A stretch of DNA of 11,135 nucleotides, from NCBI GenBank assembly GCA_023429345.1, contig JAEYVB010000406.1:1-11135 (forward strand), given 5' to 3'. Below the pieces are notes generated by a model. The model saw only the letters and a list, made by a program, of their open reading frames with translations, made no database searches and had not been told where the DNA came from. The stretch comes from Planctomycetota bacterium. Its GTDB lineage: Bacteria > Planctomycetota > Phycisphaerae > Phycisphaerales > UBA1924. Positions 1-6,716 of the stretch are shown in pieces; position 1 is the stretch's first letter; every line of letters begins with the position of its first letter. The translations under genes were made by a program, and so were the position numbers.

Positions 1-307
1 CGTAGACGGAACTCGTGCCGGTGACGACCTCGAGGAGTTGGGCGGGCGAACCGGGGAGGGATCCGGCCACACCCACGCTGATGACCGCGTCGTGGCGCGT
101 TGGATTGAGGATTCGGGCGGTGGCGGCCGCGGCGTTGGCCTTTCCGATACCGCTTACCACCACATCCAGCCGGTGGGGGCCGGTCAGAAGCGCCCACTCG
201 CGGTCGGCGAGGTGTTCGTCTATGGCCAAGCCTTTGAGCACGGCGCGGGCCTCGGCCGCGGCGGCGACGACCAGGAGCCAGCGGCCGGGGGACTGGGGGT
301 GGGGCAT
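1..307 (-). CDS. mqnB: Futalosine hydrolase / MTA-SAH nucleosidase family protein, N-terminal part (runs off the left edge)
   Basis: The minus strand reads open from an ATG at 307-305 to the window edge, giving 102 residues with no stop. It opens with a hydrophobic strand followed by an Ala/Glu helix (WLLVVAAAAEARAVL), as in the PNP/UDP nucleoside phosphorylase superfamily. The motif VVVSGIGKANAAAATARIL lies at about residues 49-67, then AVISVGVAGSLPGS at about 74-87 and a VVTGTSSVY strand at the edge. Members hydrolyse the N-glycosidic bond of nucleosides. MqnB releases hypoxanthine from futalosine in the menaquinone pathway, and MTA/SAH nucleosidase releases adenine. The GVAGSLPGS..SSVY stretch looks closer to MqnB, but the catalytic Asp in the C-terminal half is outside the window, so substrate is inferred. 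A GGTAGGAT sequence lies about 7 nt upstream of the ATG. The gene is divergent from the adaptor gene at 496. Confidence 0.62.
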   Translation of the reverse strand, partial: MPHPQSPGRWLLVVAAAAEARAVLKGLAIDEHLADREWALLTGPHRLDVVVSGIGKANAAAATARILNPTRHDAVISVGVAGSLPGSPAQLLEVVTGTSSVY

Positions 308-495
308 GGCGGCGATCCTACCGAAGCCGGGCGGGAGGGCGAAGGGGGAGGGGTAGAATGGCGGCCGGCTGGGGTTTCTCTTTACCGGCAATACCGTCAA
401 CCGGCGGCCGTTCGGCGTGTATAAGGAATACGCCGGATCCTTCGGCGGCCCGCATCTTTGGTCACAGAACCCGAACTCACGGAGCAGGCCCAGGC

Positions 496-2307
496 ATGAC
501 AAGCTCCCGGCCCTCGAGCCGCCAGCGTACCGGCAGCATCACGCTCAAGCTCCTCCTTGCGGCGGGGGTGGTCGTCGCGGGGGGCGCCACGTATTACGGC
601 GTGAGCGGCCCCGACCGGGGCAAGTCCCGGAATGTCATGACGTCGGACCTGGTGACGGTCGCGAAGACCTCGTTTGAGATCACGACGACGGCGACGGGGG
701 AGCTCCAAGCGAAGCGCCAGATCGAGCTCCGGAGCCAGCTCGATTCTGAGACGACCATCCTGGAGGTGGTGCCCGAGGGGAGCTTTGTCAAGAAGGGGGA
801 TGTGGTGCTCGTCCTGAACGGCGAGTCGCTGCAGGACAAGCTCCTGGAGGAGGAATCGCGCGTCGAGTCGGCGCTCGCCGAGCAGACCGCGGCCGACAGC
901 GCGTACAAGATCCAGATGAGCGAGAACGAGTCGCTCTACCGGCAGGCGGAGCTGAAGCACACGCTGGCCAAGCTCGCGCTCCAGCAGTGGGAGAACGGCG
1001 ACCGGGTGCAGAAACTCAAGGACATCGAGCTCGCCCTCGACAAGACGGAAAAGGACCTGGCGCGGCTCGAAGAGAAGTACGCGCAGAGCCTGAAGATCCA
1101 CGCCGAGGGCTTCCTGAGCAAGAACGAGCTGCAGCTGGACGAGATCGCGCTGCGCGAGGCGAAGGCGGCGCGGGCGCGGGCGCTGCTCGAAGAAGAAACC
1201 TACATCAAGTACCAGGAGCCCACCGAGCGCGCCCAGAAAGAGTCGGACGTGGCGGAGGCCGCGGCCGAGCTCGAGCGCGTGAAGGAGCAGAACAAGAGCC
1301 AGCTGGCGAGCAAGGAGGCGGACCTGGTGAACCGCCGCCGGCAGTACCAGATCCGCAGCGAGAACGCGGAGAAGCTCCGCCGGCAGGTCGAGGCGTGCAT
1401 CATGCGGGCGCCGCAGGACGGGCTCGTGGTGTACGCGACGAGCACGGGGGACCGGGACTTTTTCAACGGCTCGGGCCCGCTGATCGTCGGCCGGCGCGTG
1501 AACCCCAACGAGCCGCTGATCATCCTGCCGGACACCTCCGAGATGATCGCGCAGGTGCGCGTGCACGAGAGCCTCGCCGGGCGCGTGCGGCCGGGGCAGC
1601 CGGCGACGATCAAGGTCGATGCGGCGGGCGGGCGGGTCTTCAGCGGGGAGGTCGCTTCGATCGGCATCCTCGCCGAGGGCGGCGGCTGGCGCGATCCGAA
1701 CCGGCGCGAATACACCGTCCGGATCAGCCTCGACACCGATCAGACGGGCGCGCTGAAGCCCTCGATGCGGTGCGAATCCACCATTGTGCTCGGGCGGGTG
1801 GATGATGCGCTGGCGATCCCCGTGCAGGGGATCTTCACCGAGGATCCGATCAAGTTCGTGTACGTGCCGCGGAACGGCCGCTACGACCGCGTGCCGGTCA
1901 AGGTGGGCCAGCGGTCGGATACGTTCGCCCAGATCGTCGCGGGCGTTGATGCGGGGGAACGCATCCTGATCCGGCAGCCCAGCCCGGCGGAGATCATCCG
2001 GGAGCCGTGGGACCCCGCCCAGCTCACGCTCGCGGGTTTGGTCGTGGACAAAGACGGGAAGGTCGTCGCGGCCGATCGTCCGCGCGGCTCTCAGATGGCG
2101 GGCGGCGAGGGTCGGCAGCGCGGGCGCGGGCGGCCCGGCGGCCCGGGTGAGGGCGGATCCGAACGGCCGGGGGGCATGGAATCGCAGCCGCGCGAGGCCC
2201 AGAAGGAGCCCGCGGTGGCGGAGCGGCCGGAGGGCGCGGCCGCGGGTGACCGGCCCCAGCCGGAGAGCGGCGGGCCCACCCCAGCGCCGATCGGCGCATC
2301 CAACTGA
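496..2307 (+). CDS. HlyD/RND-type periplasmic adaptor (membrane fusion) protein with long coiled coil
   Basis: The protein has 603 residues. A short basic N-terminus precedes one membrane segment at about residues 16-35. The first half of a lipoyl-like barrel-sandwich follows at about 77-112 (EVVPEGSFVKKGDVVLVL), then about 190 residues of charged coiled coil. The second lipoyl half starts near residue 302 (IMRAPQDGLVVYA). A beta-barrel follows (MIAQVRVHESLAGRVRPGQPA) and then a membrane-proximal part. This order is that of adaptors linking an inner-membrane ABC or RND pump to an outer-membrane channel. The coiled coil is long for the family. A Gly/Arg/Pro/Glu-rich tail (about 526-603) is unusual and probably disordered. 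ATG 496 is chosen because GGAGCAGG at 481-488 sits 7 nt upstream; an in-frame ATG at 358 would add 46 residues before the membrane segment with no good ribosome site. TATAAG at 420-425 is a weak -10 candidate. No pump gene lies in the window, so the substrate is unknown. Confidence 0.85.
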   Translation: MTSSRPSSRQRTGSITLKLLLAAGVVVAGGATYYGVSGPDRGKSRNVMTSDLVTVAKTSFEITTTATGELQAKRQIELRSQLDSETTILEVVPEGSFVKKGDVVLVLNGESLQDKLLEEESRVESALAEQTAADSAYKIQMSENESLYRQAELKHTLAKLALQQWENGDRVQKLKDIELALDKTEKDLARLEEKYAQSLKIHAEGFLSKNELQLDEIALREAKAARARALLEEETYIKYQEPTERAQKESDVAEAAAELERVKEQNKSQLASKEADLVNRRRQYQIRSENAEKLRRQVEACIMRAPQDGLVVYATSTGDRDFFNGSGPLIVGRRVNPNEPLIILPDTSEMIAQVRVHESLAGRVRPGQPATIKVDAAGGRVFSGEVASIGILAEGGGWRDPNRREYTVRISLDTDQTGALKPSMRCESTIVLGRVDDALAIPVQGIFTEDPIKFVYVPRNGRYDRVPVKVGQRSDTFAQIVAGVDAGERILIRQPSPAEIIREPWDPAQLTLAGLVVDKDGKVVAADRPRGSQMAGGEGRQRGRGRPGGPGEGGSERPGGMESQPREAQKEPAVAERPEGAAAGDRPQPESGGPTPAPIGASN

Positions 2308-2397
2308 GCTTCATGCGATAGGGGCGACTTCCCGGTGTGGGCCCGGCGGGGCGTGGCATACCTTCAAGGTGCGGTGTATATCCGCGGGAGATGAACT

Positions 2398-5016
2398 ATG
2401 CGCACTGCCACCAAGCTTGCGCAGCGCGGCGGGGCCGCGCTGCTGTTCTTTGCTTTGGCCGGGATGACCGACACGGTTCTGGCGGACACGGTCACGCTGA
2501 CGCCGGTGAAGGACAACACGCTTTTCCAGAGCACGACGGGGAACCTGAGCAGCGGCGCAGGGGAGTCGTTGTTTGTCGGCCGCACGGACCGGAGCGACAA
2601 CTACCTTCGCCGGGCGCTGCTCGCATATGACTATTCGTCGATACCGGCGGGGTCCACCATTACGGGCGTCTCGCTGACGCTGCGTATGGATCGCACGCGG
2701 GCCGACAGCGCGGACCCGGTGAGCGTGCACCGCGCGAGCGCCAGCTGGGGAGAGGCGGGCTCCAACTCGACCCAGGCGGGCGGCGGGCAGGGGGCCCCGG
2801 CGCAGGGCGGCGACGCGACGTGGCTGCACCGGTTCTACAGCAGCACGCTGTGGTCGACGCCGGGCGGCGATTTCGCGGCGGCGGCCTCCGCGACGATCAA
2901 CGTGGGCACCAGTAACGGCGACTATGCATGGTCGTCGGCGGGGCTGGTCGCGGATGTGCAGGGCTGGGTCAATAACCCGGCCACAAACAACGGCTGGCTG
3001 CTGAAGGGCCTGGAGACGTCGAGCAAGACAGCACGTCGGTTCGTCTCGCGCGAGGAGTCCAACGCTTCTCAGCGGCCGCGGCTGGCGGTGACCTTCACAC
3101 CCCCGGCGAACACCGGGGCGTGCTGCCTTCCGGATACGACGTGCATCGTGGCGACGCAGAGCGCGTGCACGAGCCAGGGAGGGGTGTACCAGGGGACGAA
3201 CTCATCCTGCACGCCCAACCCCTGCGCAGTCGCGACGGGGGCCTGCTGCTTTGGCAACGGCACGTGCCAGGTGCTCACCCAGGCGGCGTGCGCGGCGGGG
3301 TCGGGCGTGTACCAGGGCGACCTGACGGCCTGCACGCCCGGGTCCTGCCCCATCGTGCTGGCGCCGTTTGTCGATCCCCTGCCGATCCCCGCTGTTGCGC
3401 AGCCGGTGAACGGGCAGCCGGGGCAGGCCGCGGACTACATGATGTACGCGCGGGAGTTCCAGCAGCAGCTGCACCGGGACCTTCCGCCGACGCTGGTGTG
3501 GGGGTTCTCCAGCACGCAGGCGGGCCCGGCGAGCTACCCCGGGCCGACGATCCTGGCGCGGCGCGATCAGCCGGTGACCGTGACGTGGATCAACGATCTC
3601 CGCGAGCTCGCGACGGGGCAGCTCCGGTCGCAGCATTACCTCCCGGTGGACACCTGCCTGCACGGGCCCAACACGCTGGGGGCGAGCGCGCGGATCGTGA
3701 CGCACCTGCACGGCGGGCACGTGCCCTTCGACAGCGACGGCTACCCGGAAGAGATCATCCTTCCGGGGCAGCAGTCGGCGCCGTACTTCTACCCGAACGC
3801 GCAGCCGCCGGGGACGCTCTGGTACCACGACCACGCGCTGGGGATCACGCGGCTCAATGTGATCATGGGCCTCGCGGGCTTCTACCTGCTTTCGGACAGC
3901 TTCGAGGAGGGGCTCGGGCTGCCGAGCGGCGAGTTCGAGCGCGGGCTGGCGATCCAGGACCGCAGCTTCAACCCCGACGGCACCTTCCGGTACCCCGCGT
4001 CGTGGGAGCCGGATTTCTACGGCGATTTCGCGCTGGTGAACGGCAAGGTGTGGCCGTACCTCAATGTCCGCCGGGCGCTGTACCGCTTCCGCCTGCTGAA
4101 CGGGTCGACGTCGCGGACCTACACGCTCTCGCTCTCGAACGGCGCGCCCTTCCACGTGATCGGCACGGACCTCGGGCTGCTGCCGGCGCCCGTCCAGCGC
4201 ACGCAGGTGACGATCGCCTCGGGCGAGCGGCTGGATGTCGTGATGGACTTCCGCTCCTACACCGCGGGGACGGAGATCGTCCTGAGCAACAGCGAGCCGT
4301 CGCCGGGGCCGGCCCTGCCGAACGTGATGAAGTTCGTGGTGCTCGGCGACACCGGAGGCCCGCCGTCGCTGCCCTCGACGCTCCGCCCGGTGCCGGCGAT
4401 CCCGGCGTCGGAGGCGTCGCTCGAACGCGAGTTCATCCTGGCGCGGACGGCGGACCCGTGCACCGGCACGGTGTGGCTCATCAACGGGCATCACTGGGAC
4501 CACATCTCGGAGTTCCCGCGCCTGGGGACAACGGAGATCTGGAGCTTCATCAACCCGTCGAGCATGATGCACCCGATGCACATGCACCTGGTCGCGTTCC
4601 AGGTGCTCGACCGGCAGAACTTCGAGATGGTGGGCGGGCAGGTGGTGCCGATCGGCTCGCGCACGCCGCCTCCCCCGGAGGAGGCCGGATGGAAGGACAC
4701 CGTCCGCTCGCAGCCGGGGCAGATCACCCGCGTCATCGCCCGGTTCGAGGACTACCTCGGGAAGTTCCCGTACCACTGCCACATCCTCGAGCACGAAGAC
4801 CACGAGATGATGCGGCAGTTCCAGACGACGTGCTACGCCAACTGTGACATGAGCCAGACCGCGCCCGTGCTGAACGTGGCCGATTTCACCTGCTTCCTGC
4901 AGCAGTTCGCGGCCGGGAACCCCTACGCCAACTGCGACCGGAGCACCGTCGCCCCGGTCCTGAACGTCGCCGACTTTACCTGCTTCCTGCAGCAGTTCGC
5001 GGCGGGGTGCCAATGA
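2398..5016 (+). CDS. Secreted modular multicopper oxidase (CotA/laccase type) with DNRLRE, Cys-rich and dockerin-like modules
   Basis: The protein has 872 residues and a Sec signal peptide (hydrophobic core 13-22, likely cleavage after VLA at 29). Residues about 30-235 form a DNRLRE-type beta domain ending RPRLAVTF. Two Cys-rich repeats follow (from about 240 and 281, six Cys each), then a multicopper oxidase domain from about 325 to 812. All four copper motifs are present: HLHGGH (H436, H438), WYHDH (H477, H479), HPMHMH (H725, H728, H730) and HCHILEHEDHEMM (H793, C794, H795, H799, M804). The Cys-to-His and Cys-to-Met spacings equal those of Bacillus CotA. It should oxidise phenolics, bilirubin-like compounds or metal ions while reducing O2 to water; the substrate cannot be read from sequence. 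Two 30-residue dockerin-like repeats end the protein. GGGAG at 2386-2390 lies 7 nt before the ATG. HIT starts 7 nt after the stop, so co-transcription is likely. Confidence 0.92.
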   Translation: MRTATKLAQRGGAALLFFALAGMTDTVLADTVTLTPVKDNTLFQSTTGNLSSGAGESLFVGRTDRSDNYLRRALLAYDYSSIPAGSTITGVSLTLRMDRTRADSADPVSVHRASASWGEAGSNSTQAGGGQGAPAQGGDATWLHRFYSSTLWSTPGGDFAAAASATINVGTSNGDYAWSSAGLVADVQGWVNNPATNNGWLLKGLETSSKTARRFVSREESNASQRPRLAVTFTPPANTGACCLPDTTCIVATQSACTSQGGVYQGTNSSCTPNPCAVATGACCFGNGTCQVLTQAACAAGSGVYQGDLTACTPGSCPIVLAPFVDPLPIPAVAQPVNGQPGQAADYMMYAREFQQQLHRDLPPTLVWGFSSTQAGPASYPGPTILARRDQPVTVTWINDLRELATGQLRSQHYLPVDTCLHGPNTLGASARIVTHLHGGHVPFDSDGYPEEIILPGQQSAPYFYPNAQPPGTLWYHDHALGITRLNVIMGLAGFYLLSDSFEEGLGLPSGEFERGLAIQDRSFNPDGTFRYPASWEPDFYGDFALVNGKVWPYLNVRRALYRFRLLNGSTSRTYTLSLSNGAPFHVIGTDLGLLPAPVQRTQVTIASGERLDVVMDFRSYTAGTEIVLSNSEPSPGPALPNVMKFVVLGDTGGPPSLPSTLRPVPAIPASEASLEREFILARTADPCTGTVWLINGHHWDHISEFPRLGTTEIWSFINPSSMMHPMHMHLVAFQVLDRQNFEMVGGQVVPIGSRTPPPPEEAGWKDTVRSQPGQITRVIARFEDYLGKFPYHCHILEHEDHEMMRQFQTTCYANCDMSQTAPVLNVADFTCFLQQFAAGNPYANCDRSTVAPVLNVADFTCFLQQFAAGCQ
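3115..3357 (+). repeat. Two tandem Cys-rich 'GACC' modules inside the oxidase
   Basis: Two copies of about 41 residues begin GACC at residues 240 and 281. Each has six cysteines in matching spacing (242, 243, 249, 257, 271, 276 and 283, 284, 290, 298, 312, 317) and shares TQ.AC, GVYQG and C.P..C. They look like small disulfide-bonded domains linking the DNRLRE-like domain to the oxidase. I associate modules of this kind with exported planctomycete proteins; their function is not known to me. Confidence 0.7.
4834..5013 (+). repeat. Tandem 90-bp repeat encoding two dockerin-like C-terminal units
   Basis: Two adjoining 90-bp units, 4834-4923 and 4924-5013, each encode 30 residues of the form YANCD....APVLNVADFTCFLQQFAAG. 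The units match at 25 of 30 residues. They differ at eight synonymous codons, so the duplication is not fresh and the protein sequence seems to be under constraint. The D-x-N/D spacing and hydrophobic helix recall dockerin Ca-binding repeats. A role in anchoring or sorting at the cell surface is inferred, not shown. Confidence 0.75.
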
Positions 5017-5023
5017 TCGGGGC

Positions 5024-5482
5024 ATGAGCAGCGCGTGCGAGTTGTGCGCCCGGGTCGCGGGGCTCCGCGCCGGGCGGGACCCCTGGTTCGTGGCGGAGCT
5101 GGACCGCGGCTTCGTCGTGCTCTCCGAGAACCAGGGCTGCCCGGGGTGGTGCGTGCTCGTGCTGAAAGGCCACGCCGAGCACCTGGCCGAACTGCCGATC
5201 ATGGAGCAGCAGTCGCTGTTCGGGGATGTCGCGCGGGTGGCCGGGGCCGTCCGGGCGGTGTTCCCGGCGAGCGGGGCCAGTGGGGGGCCGCCGCGGATCA
5301 ACTACGAGTGTCTGGGGAACGTGGCGCCGCACATCCACTGGCACATCATCCCGCGGCACGCGGACGATCCGGAGCCGCGGAAGCCGGTGTGGGGGTGGGC
5401 GGCGGAGCGGCTGCGGGGTTCGATGTCGGACGGGGAGCGGGATGACCTGGTGCGCAGGCTGCGAGAAGCGCTAACGCGCTAA
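5024..5482 (+). CDS. HIT-family nucleotide-binding protein (Ap4A/AMP-type hydrolase)
   Basis: The protein has 152 residues, the usual size for the family. The histidine triad is HIHWHIIPR, with H103, H105 and H107; by analogy with HINT, H105 is the nucleophile that attacks the nucleotide alpha-phosphate. N-terminal C5 and C8 (CELC) could, with a His, form the zinc site seen in some family members. NYECLGN just before the triad fits the Fhit/Ap4A-hydrolase-like branch. The enzyme is expected to be cytoplasmic and to hydrolyse nucleoside phosphoramidates or dinucleoside polyphosphates; the exact substrate is not predictable. The ATG lies 7 nt after the oxidase stop, with only a short G run between, which suggests translational coupling. 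The cytoplasmic role makes a shared function with the oxidase unlikely. The gene ends in a small duplicated sequence. Confidence 0.88.
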   Translation: MSSACELCARVAGLRAGRDPWFVAELDRGFVVLSENQGCPGWCVLVLKGHAEHLAELPIMEQQSLFGDVARVAGAVRAVFPASGASGGPPRINYECLGNVAPHIHWHIIPRHADDPEPRKPVWGWAAERLRGSMSDGERDDLVRRLREALTR

Positions 5483-5512
5483 CGGTGTTGGGCACTGGGG
5501 ATGCGGGCCGCC

Positions 5513-6304
5513 TCACGCGGCCTTGGTGCCCGCCACGCCGTCGCGCGTCACCAGGAAAAGCTCGCTGCTGATGGGGTATGGCAGGCGCTTGTAGTCGTGC
5601 AGGACGCGGTCCTGCAGGCGCTTCACGAAGGGCTCGGGGTCGGCGCTCATCGCCAGGAACATATCCCGCGCCGGGAGGGCGACGTAGAAGTTGCCGCCGA
5701 GCTTCGGCGCCAGGGTCGGGAAGAGGTTGGAGAGCAGGAGCCGCGCGGCGTCGTAGCCGTCCTGCTGGGCGAGGATGGCGGCGCGGCCGCCCTCCTTGCT
5801 CTCGACGAGCTGCATCTCGAGCTCGGGGGAATACTGGTCGAGGTTCGAGCGGGCGATCTCCTCGAGCTCCTCGATGCCCAAACCCCAGCGGATCATCTGC
5901 TCGGTCGTGATGCTCACCGTCATCTGCGGGAGGTCAATCACGAAGACGACGATGGTCTCATTGACGAACGGCACATGGGCGACCATCTCCCGGGAGAGGT
6001 GCTGGAAGATGCCCTCGGGCTGGATCCGCGGCATGATCCGCGGCCGCACGAACTCCAGCGTCATGGTGCCGAGCTGGGCGCCATCGCCGGCGAAGAGCTG
6101 GTCCAGGTAGTGCTCGACGATCTCGACGCCGCGGTCTGGCTCGTGGCTGACCATGCGGTAGAGGTTCTCGAGGTCCAGCCGGCGGCCGTTGATCACCAGC
6201 TCGCGCGGGCCGGTGAGCTCGACGCTGTAGGTCGGCTGCATGCGCTTCAGTTGCGACGCCACCTGCTCGGCGAACGCTTCGGGCTCTCTGGGCATCTGGG
6301 CCAT
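5513..6304 (-). CDS. DUF1444 (UPF0354) family protein
   Basis: A 263-residue protein that I recognise as DUF1444, a family of unknown function that includes Bacillus YtpQ. Typical stretches are RPRIMPRI (about residues 87-94), VPFVNETIVVFVIDLP (about 111-126) and WGLGIEELEEIARSNL (about 140-155). It has no signal peptide or membrane segment and is probably cytoplasmic. The start is set at 6304: GGGGGGAG (6318-6311) abuts an ATG at 6310 but sits an ideal 6 nt before the next ATG at 6304. The gene converges on the HIT gene (30 nt between stops) and is divergent from acpP. The leader holds a strong hairpin just upstream of the ribosome site. No catalytic motif is known for the family, so no reaction is proposed. 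Confidence 0.82.
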   Translation of the reverse strand: MAQMPREPEAFAEQVASQLKRMQPTYSVELTGPRELVINGRRLDLENLYRMVSHEPDRGVEIVEHYLDQLFAGDGAQLGTMTLEFVRPRIMPRIQPEGIFQHLSREMVAHVPFVNETIVVFVIDLPQMTVSITTEQMIRWGLGIEELEEIARSNLDQYSPELEMQLVESKEGGRAAILAQQDGYDAARLLLSNLFPTLAPKLGGNFYVALPARDMFLAMSADPEPFVKRLQDRVLHDYKRLPYPISSELFLVTRDGVAGTKAA

Positions 6305-6310
6305 CTGCAT

Positions 6311-6318
6311 CTCCCCCC
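6311..6318 (-). promoter_or_regulatory. Ribosome-binding site deciding the start of the DUF1444 gene
   Basis: Read on the minus strand this is GGGGGGAG. It directly touches the upstream ATG (6310-6308), leaving no spacer, but lies 6 nt before the ATG at 6304-6302. The second ATG is therefore the better start. Confidence 0.6.
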
Positions 6319-6348
6319 GTCCGGGGTCCTCTCGCCCCGTCCCCGGAC
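6319..6348 (-). promoter_or_regulatory. Leader hairpin directly upstream of the DUF1444 ribosome site
   Basis: Perfect 8-bp arms, GTCCGGGG (6348-6341) and CCCCGGAC (6326-6319) on the minus strand, enclose a 14-nt loop. The stem ends immediately before the Shine-Dalgarno sequence, where it could affect ribosome access. No riboswitch class is recognised. The same stretch has several G runs that could compete as a quadruplex. Confidence 0.4.
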
Positions 6349-6523
6349 CCTACACACAGGGGTCGCGGGAGGCAGAGGGCTCTACCCCCGCCTCATCGTC
6401 AATTCGATACGCCGGTTCAACGCCGGGGTGTTCTGTAGAGTGATTCACCCGGTCGAGATGGGGGGCCCAGAACGTCTGGACCGGCGGTGGCGGTAACCCG
6501 CGGGGCTCCCGAAAGGTTCTCGG

Positions 6524-6579
6524 CCGGGGGGGGGCGGCCGCTGGGGCGGCTCCCTCGCGGCCGCGGCACGGCCCCCCGG
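6524..6579. repeat. Large GC-rich imperfect hairpin
   Basis: Outer arms CCGGGGGG (6524-6531) and CCCCCCGG (6572-6579) enclose inner arms GCGGCCGC (6534-6541) and GCGGCCGC (6557-6564), with a 15-nt loop. The interior bulge is 2 nt on one side and 7 nt on the other. All 16 pairs are G-C. There is no T run on either side, so a standard intrinsic terminator is unlikely. Confidence 0.6.
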
Positions 6580-6580
6580 T

Positions 6581-6605
6581 AGGGCTCGGGACGGGTACCC
6601 GCCCT
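6581..6605. repeat. Inverted repeat with central 10-bp palindrome (possible operator)
   Basis: CGGGTACCCG at 6592-6601 is a perfect palindrome. It partly overlaps a second inverted repeat whose arms are AGGGC (6581-6585) and GCCCT (6601-6605). It lies about 35 bp upstream of the proposed acpP -35 box, a reasonable place for a regulator site. No known regulator consensus is recognised. Confidence 0.3.
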
Positions 6606-6638
6606 AGGCTTGATTGACTACCCCCGGTTGCACCCCGG

Positions 6639-6667
6639 TTGGCGCACCCACCGGCTCGGGCTACAAT
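6639..6667 (+). promoter_or_regulatory. Sigma-70-type promoter of acpP
   Basis: TTGGCG (-35, 6639-6644) and TACAAT (-10, 6662-6667) are separated by exactly 17 bp. The boxes match the housekeeping consensus at 4/6 and 5/6 positions, unusual in DNA this GC-rich. Transcription would start near 6674, giving a leader of about 50 nt with a ribosome site before the acpP start. Confidence 0.55.
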
Positions 6668-6712
6668 CGCGGCCCCCAATCAGGGCCGGCGGCCGTGATC
6701 GCCGCAGTCCAC

Positions 6713-6716
6713 GGAG
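6713..6716 (+). promoter_or_regulatory. Ribosome-binding site deciding the acpP start (GTG)
   Basis: GGAG lies 7 nt upstream of GTG 6724. This supports the GTG over the in-frame ATG at 6610, which would add a 38-residue N-terminus not found in acyl carrier proteins and would lie upstream of the promoter. Confidence 0.7.

Noticed and set aside
420..425. TATAAG as a firm -10 box for the adaptor
   Set aside because: No acceptable -35 lies 16-18 bp upstream, so it is mentioned only as a weak candidate in the adaptor entry.
358..495. Upstream ATG giving the adaptor 46 more residues
   Set aside because: It puts a non-conserved stretch before the membrane anchor, lies upstream of the only -10-like box, and has no good ribosome site, unlike ATG 496.
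397..1566. Long open frame opposite the adaptor gene (389 codons, minus)
   Set aside because: It mirrors the coiled-coil codons of the adaptor, is Arg/Leu-rich with no domain, and arises from GC-rich codon use.
2353..2382. Promoter GTGGCA-18 bp-TATATC before the oxidase
   Set aside because: Transcription would start at about 2389, which would leave most of the Shine-Dalgarno sequence (2386-2390) untranscribed.
3120..4847. Open frame of 575 codons in a second plus-strand frame of the oxidase
   Set aside because: Ala/Arg/Gly/Pro-rich with no motif; it follows from third-position GC bias.
3202..5301. Open frame of 699 codons opposite the multicopper oxidase (minus)
   Set aside because: The plus-strand product has every copper ligand; the opposite frame is a low-complexity Arg/Val/Pro sequence without a recognisable domain.
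5505..5523. GGCCGC/GCGGCC stem as a terminator between HIT and DUF1444
   Set aside because: It is a 6-bp stem overlapping the DUF1444 stop codon with no T run; such GC palindromes are frequent by chance here.
6400..6600. A structured RNA gene (tRNA, SRP RNA, RNase P, tmRNA or known riboswitch)
   Set aside because: None of the signature sequences of these RNAs could be found on either strand.
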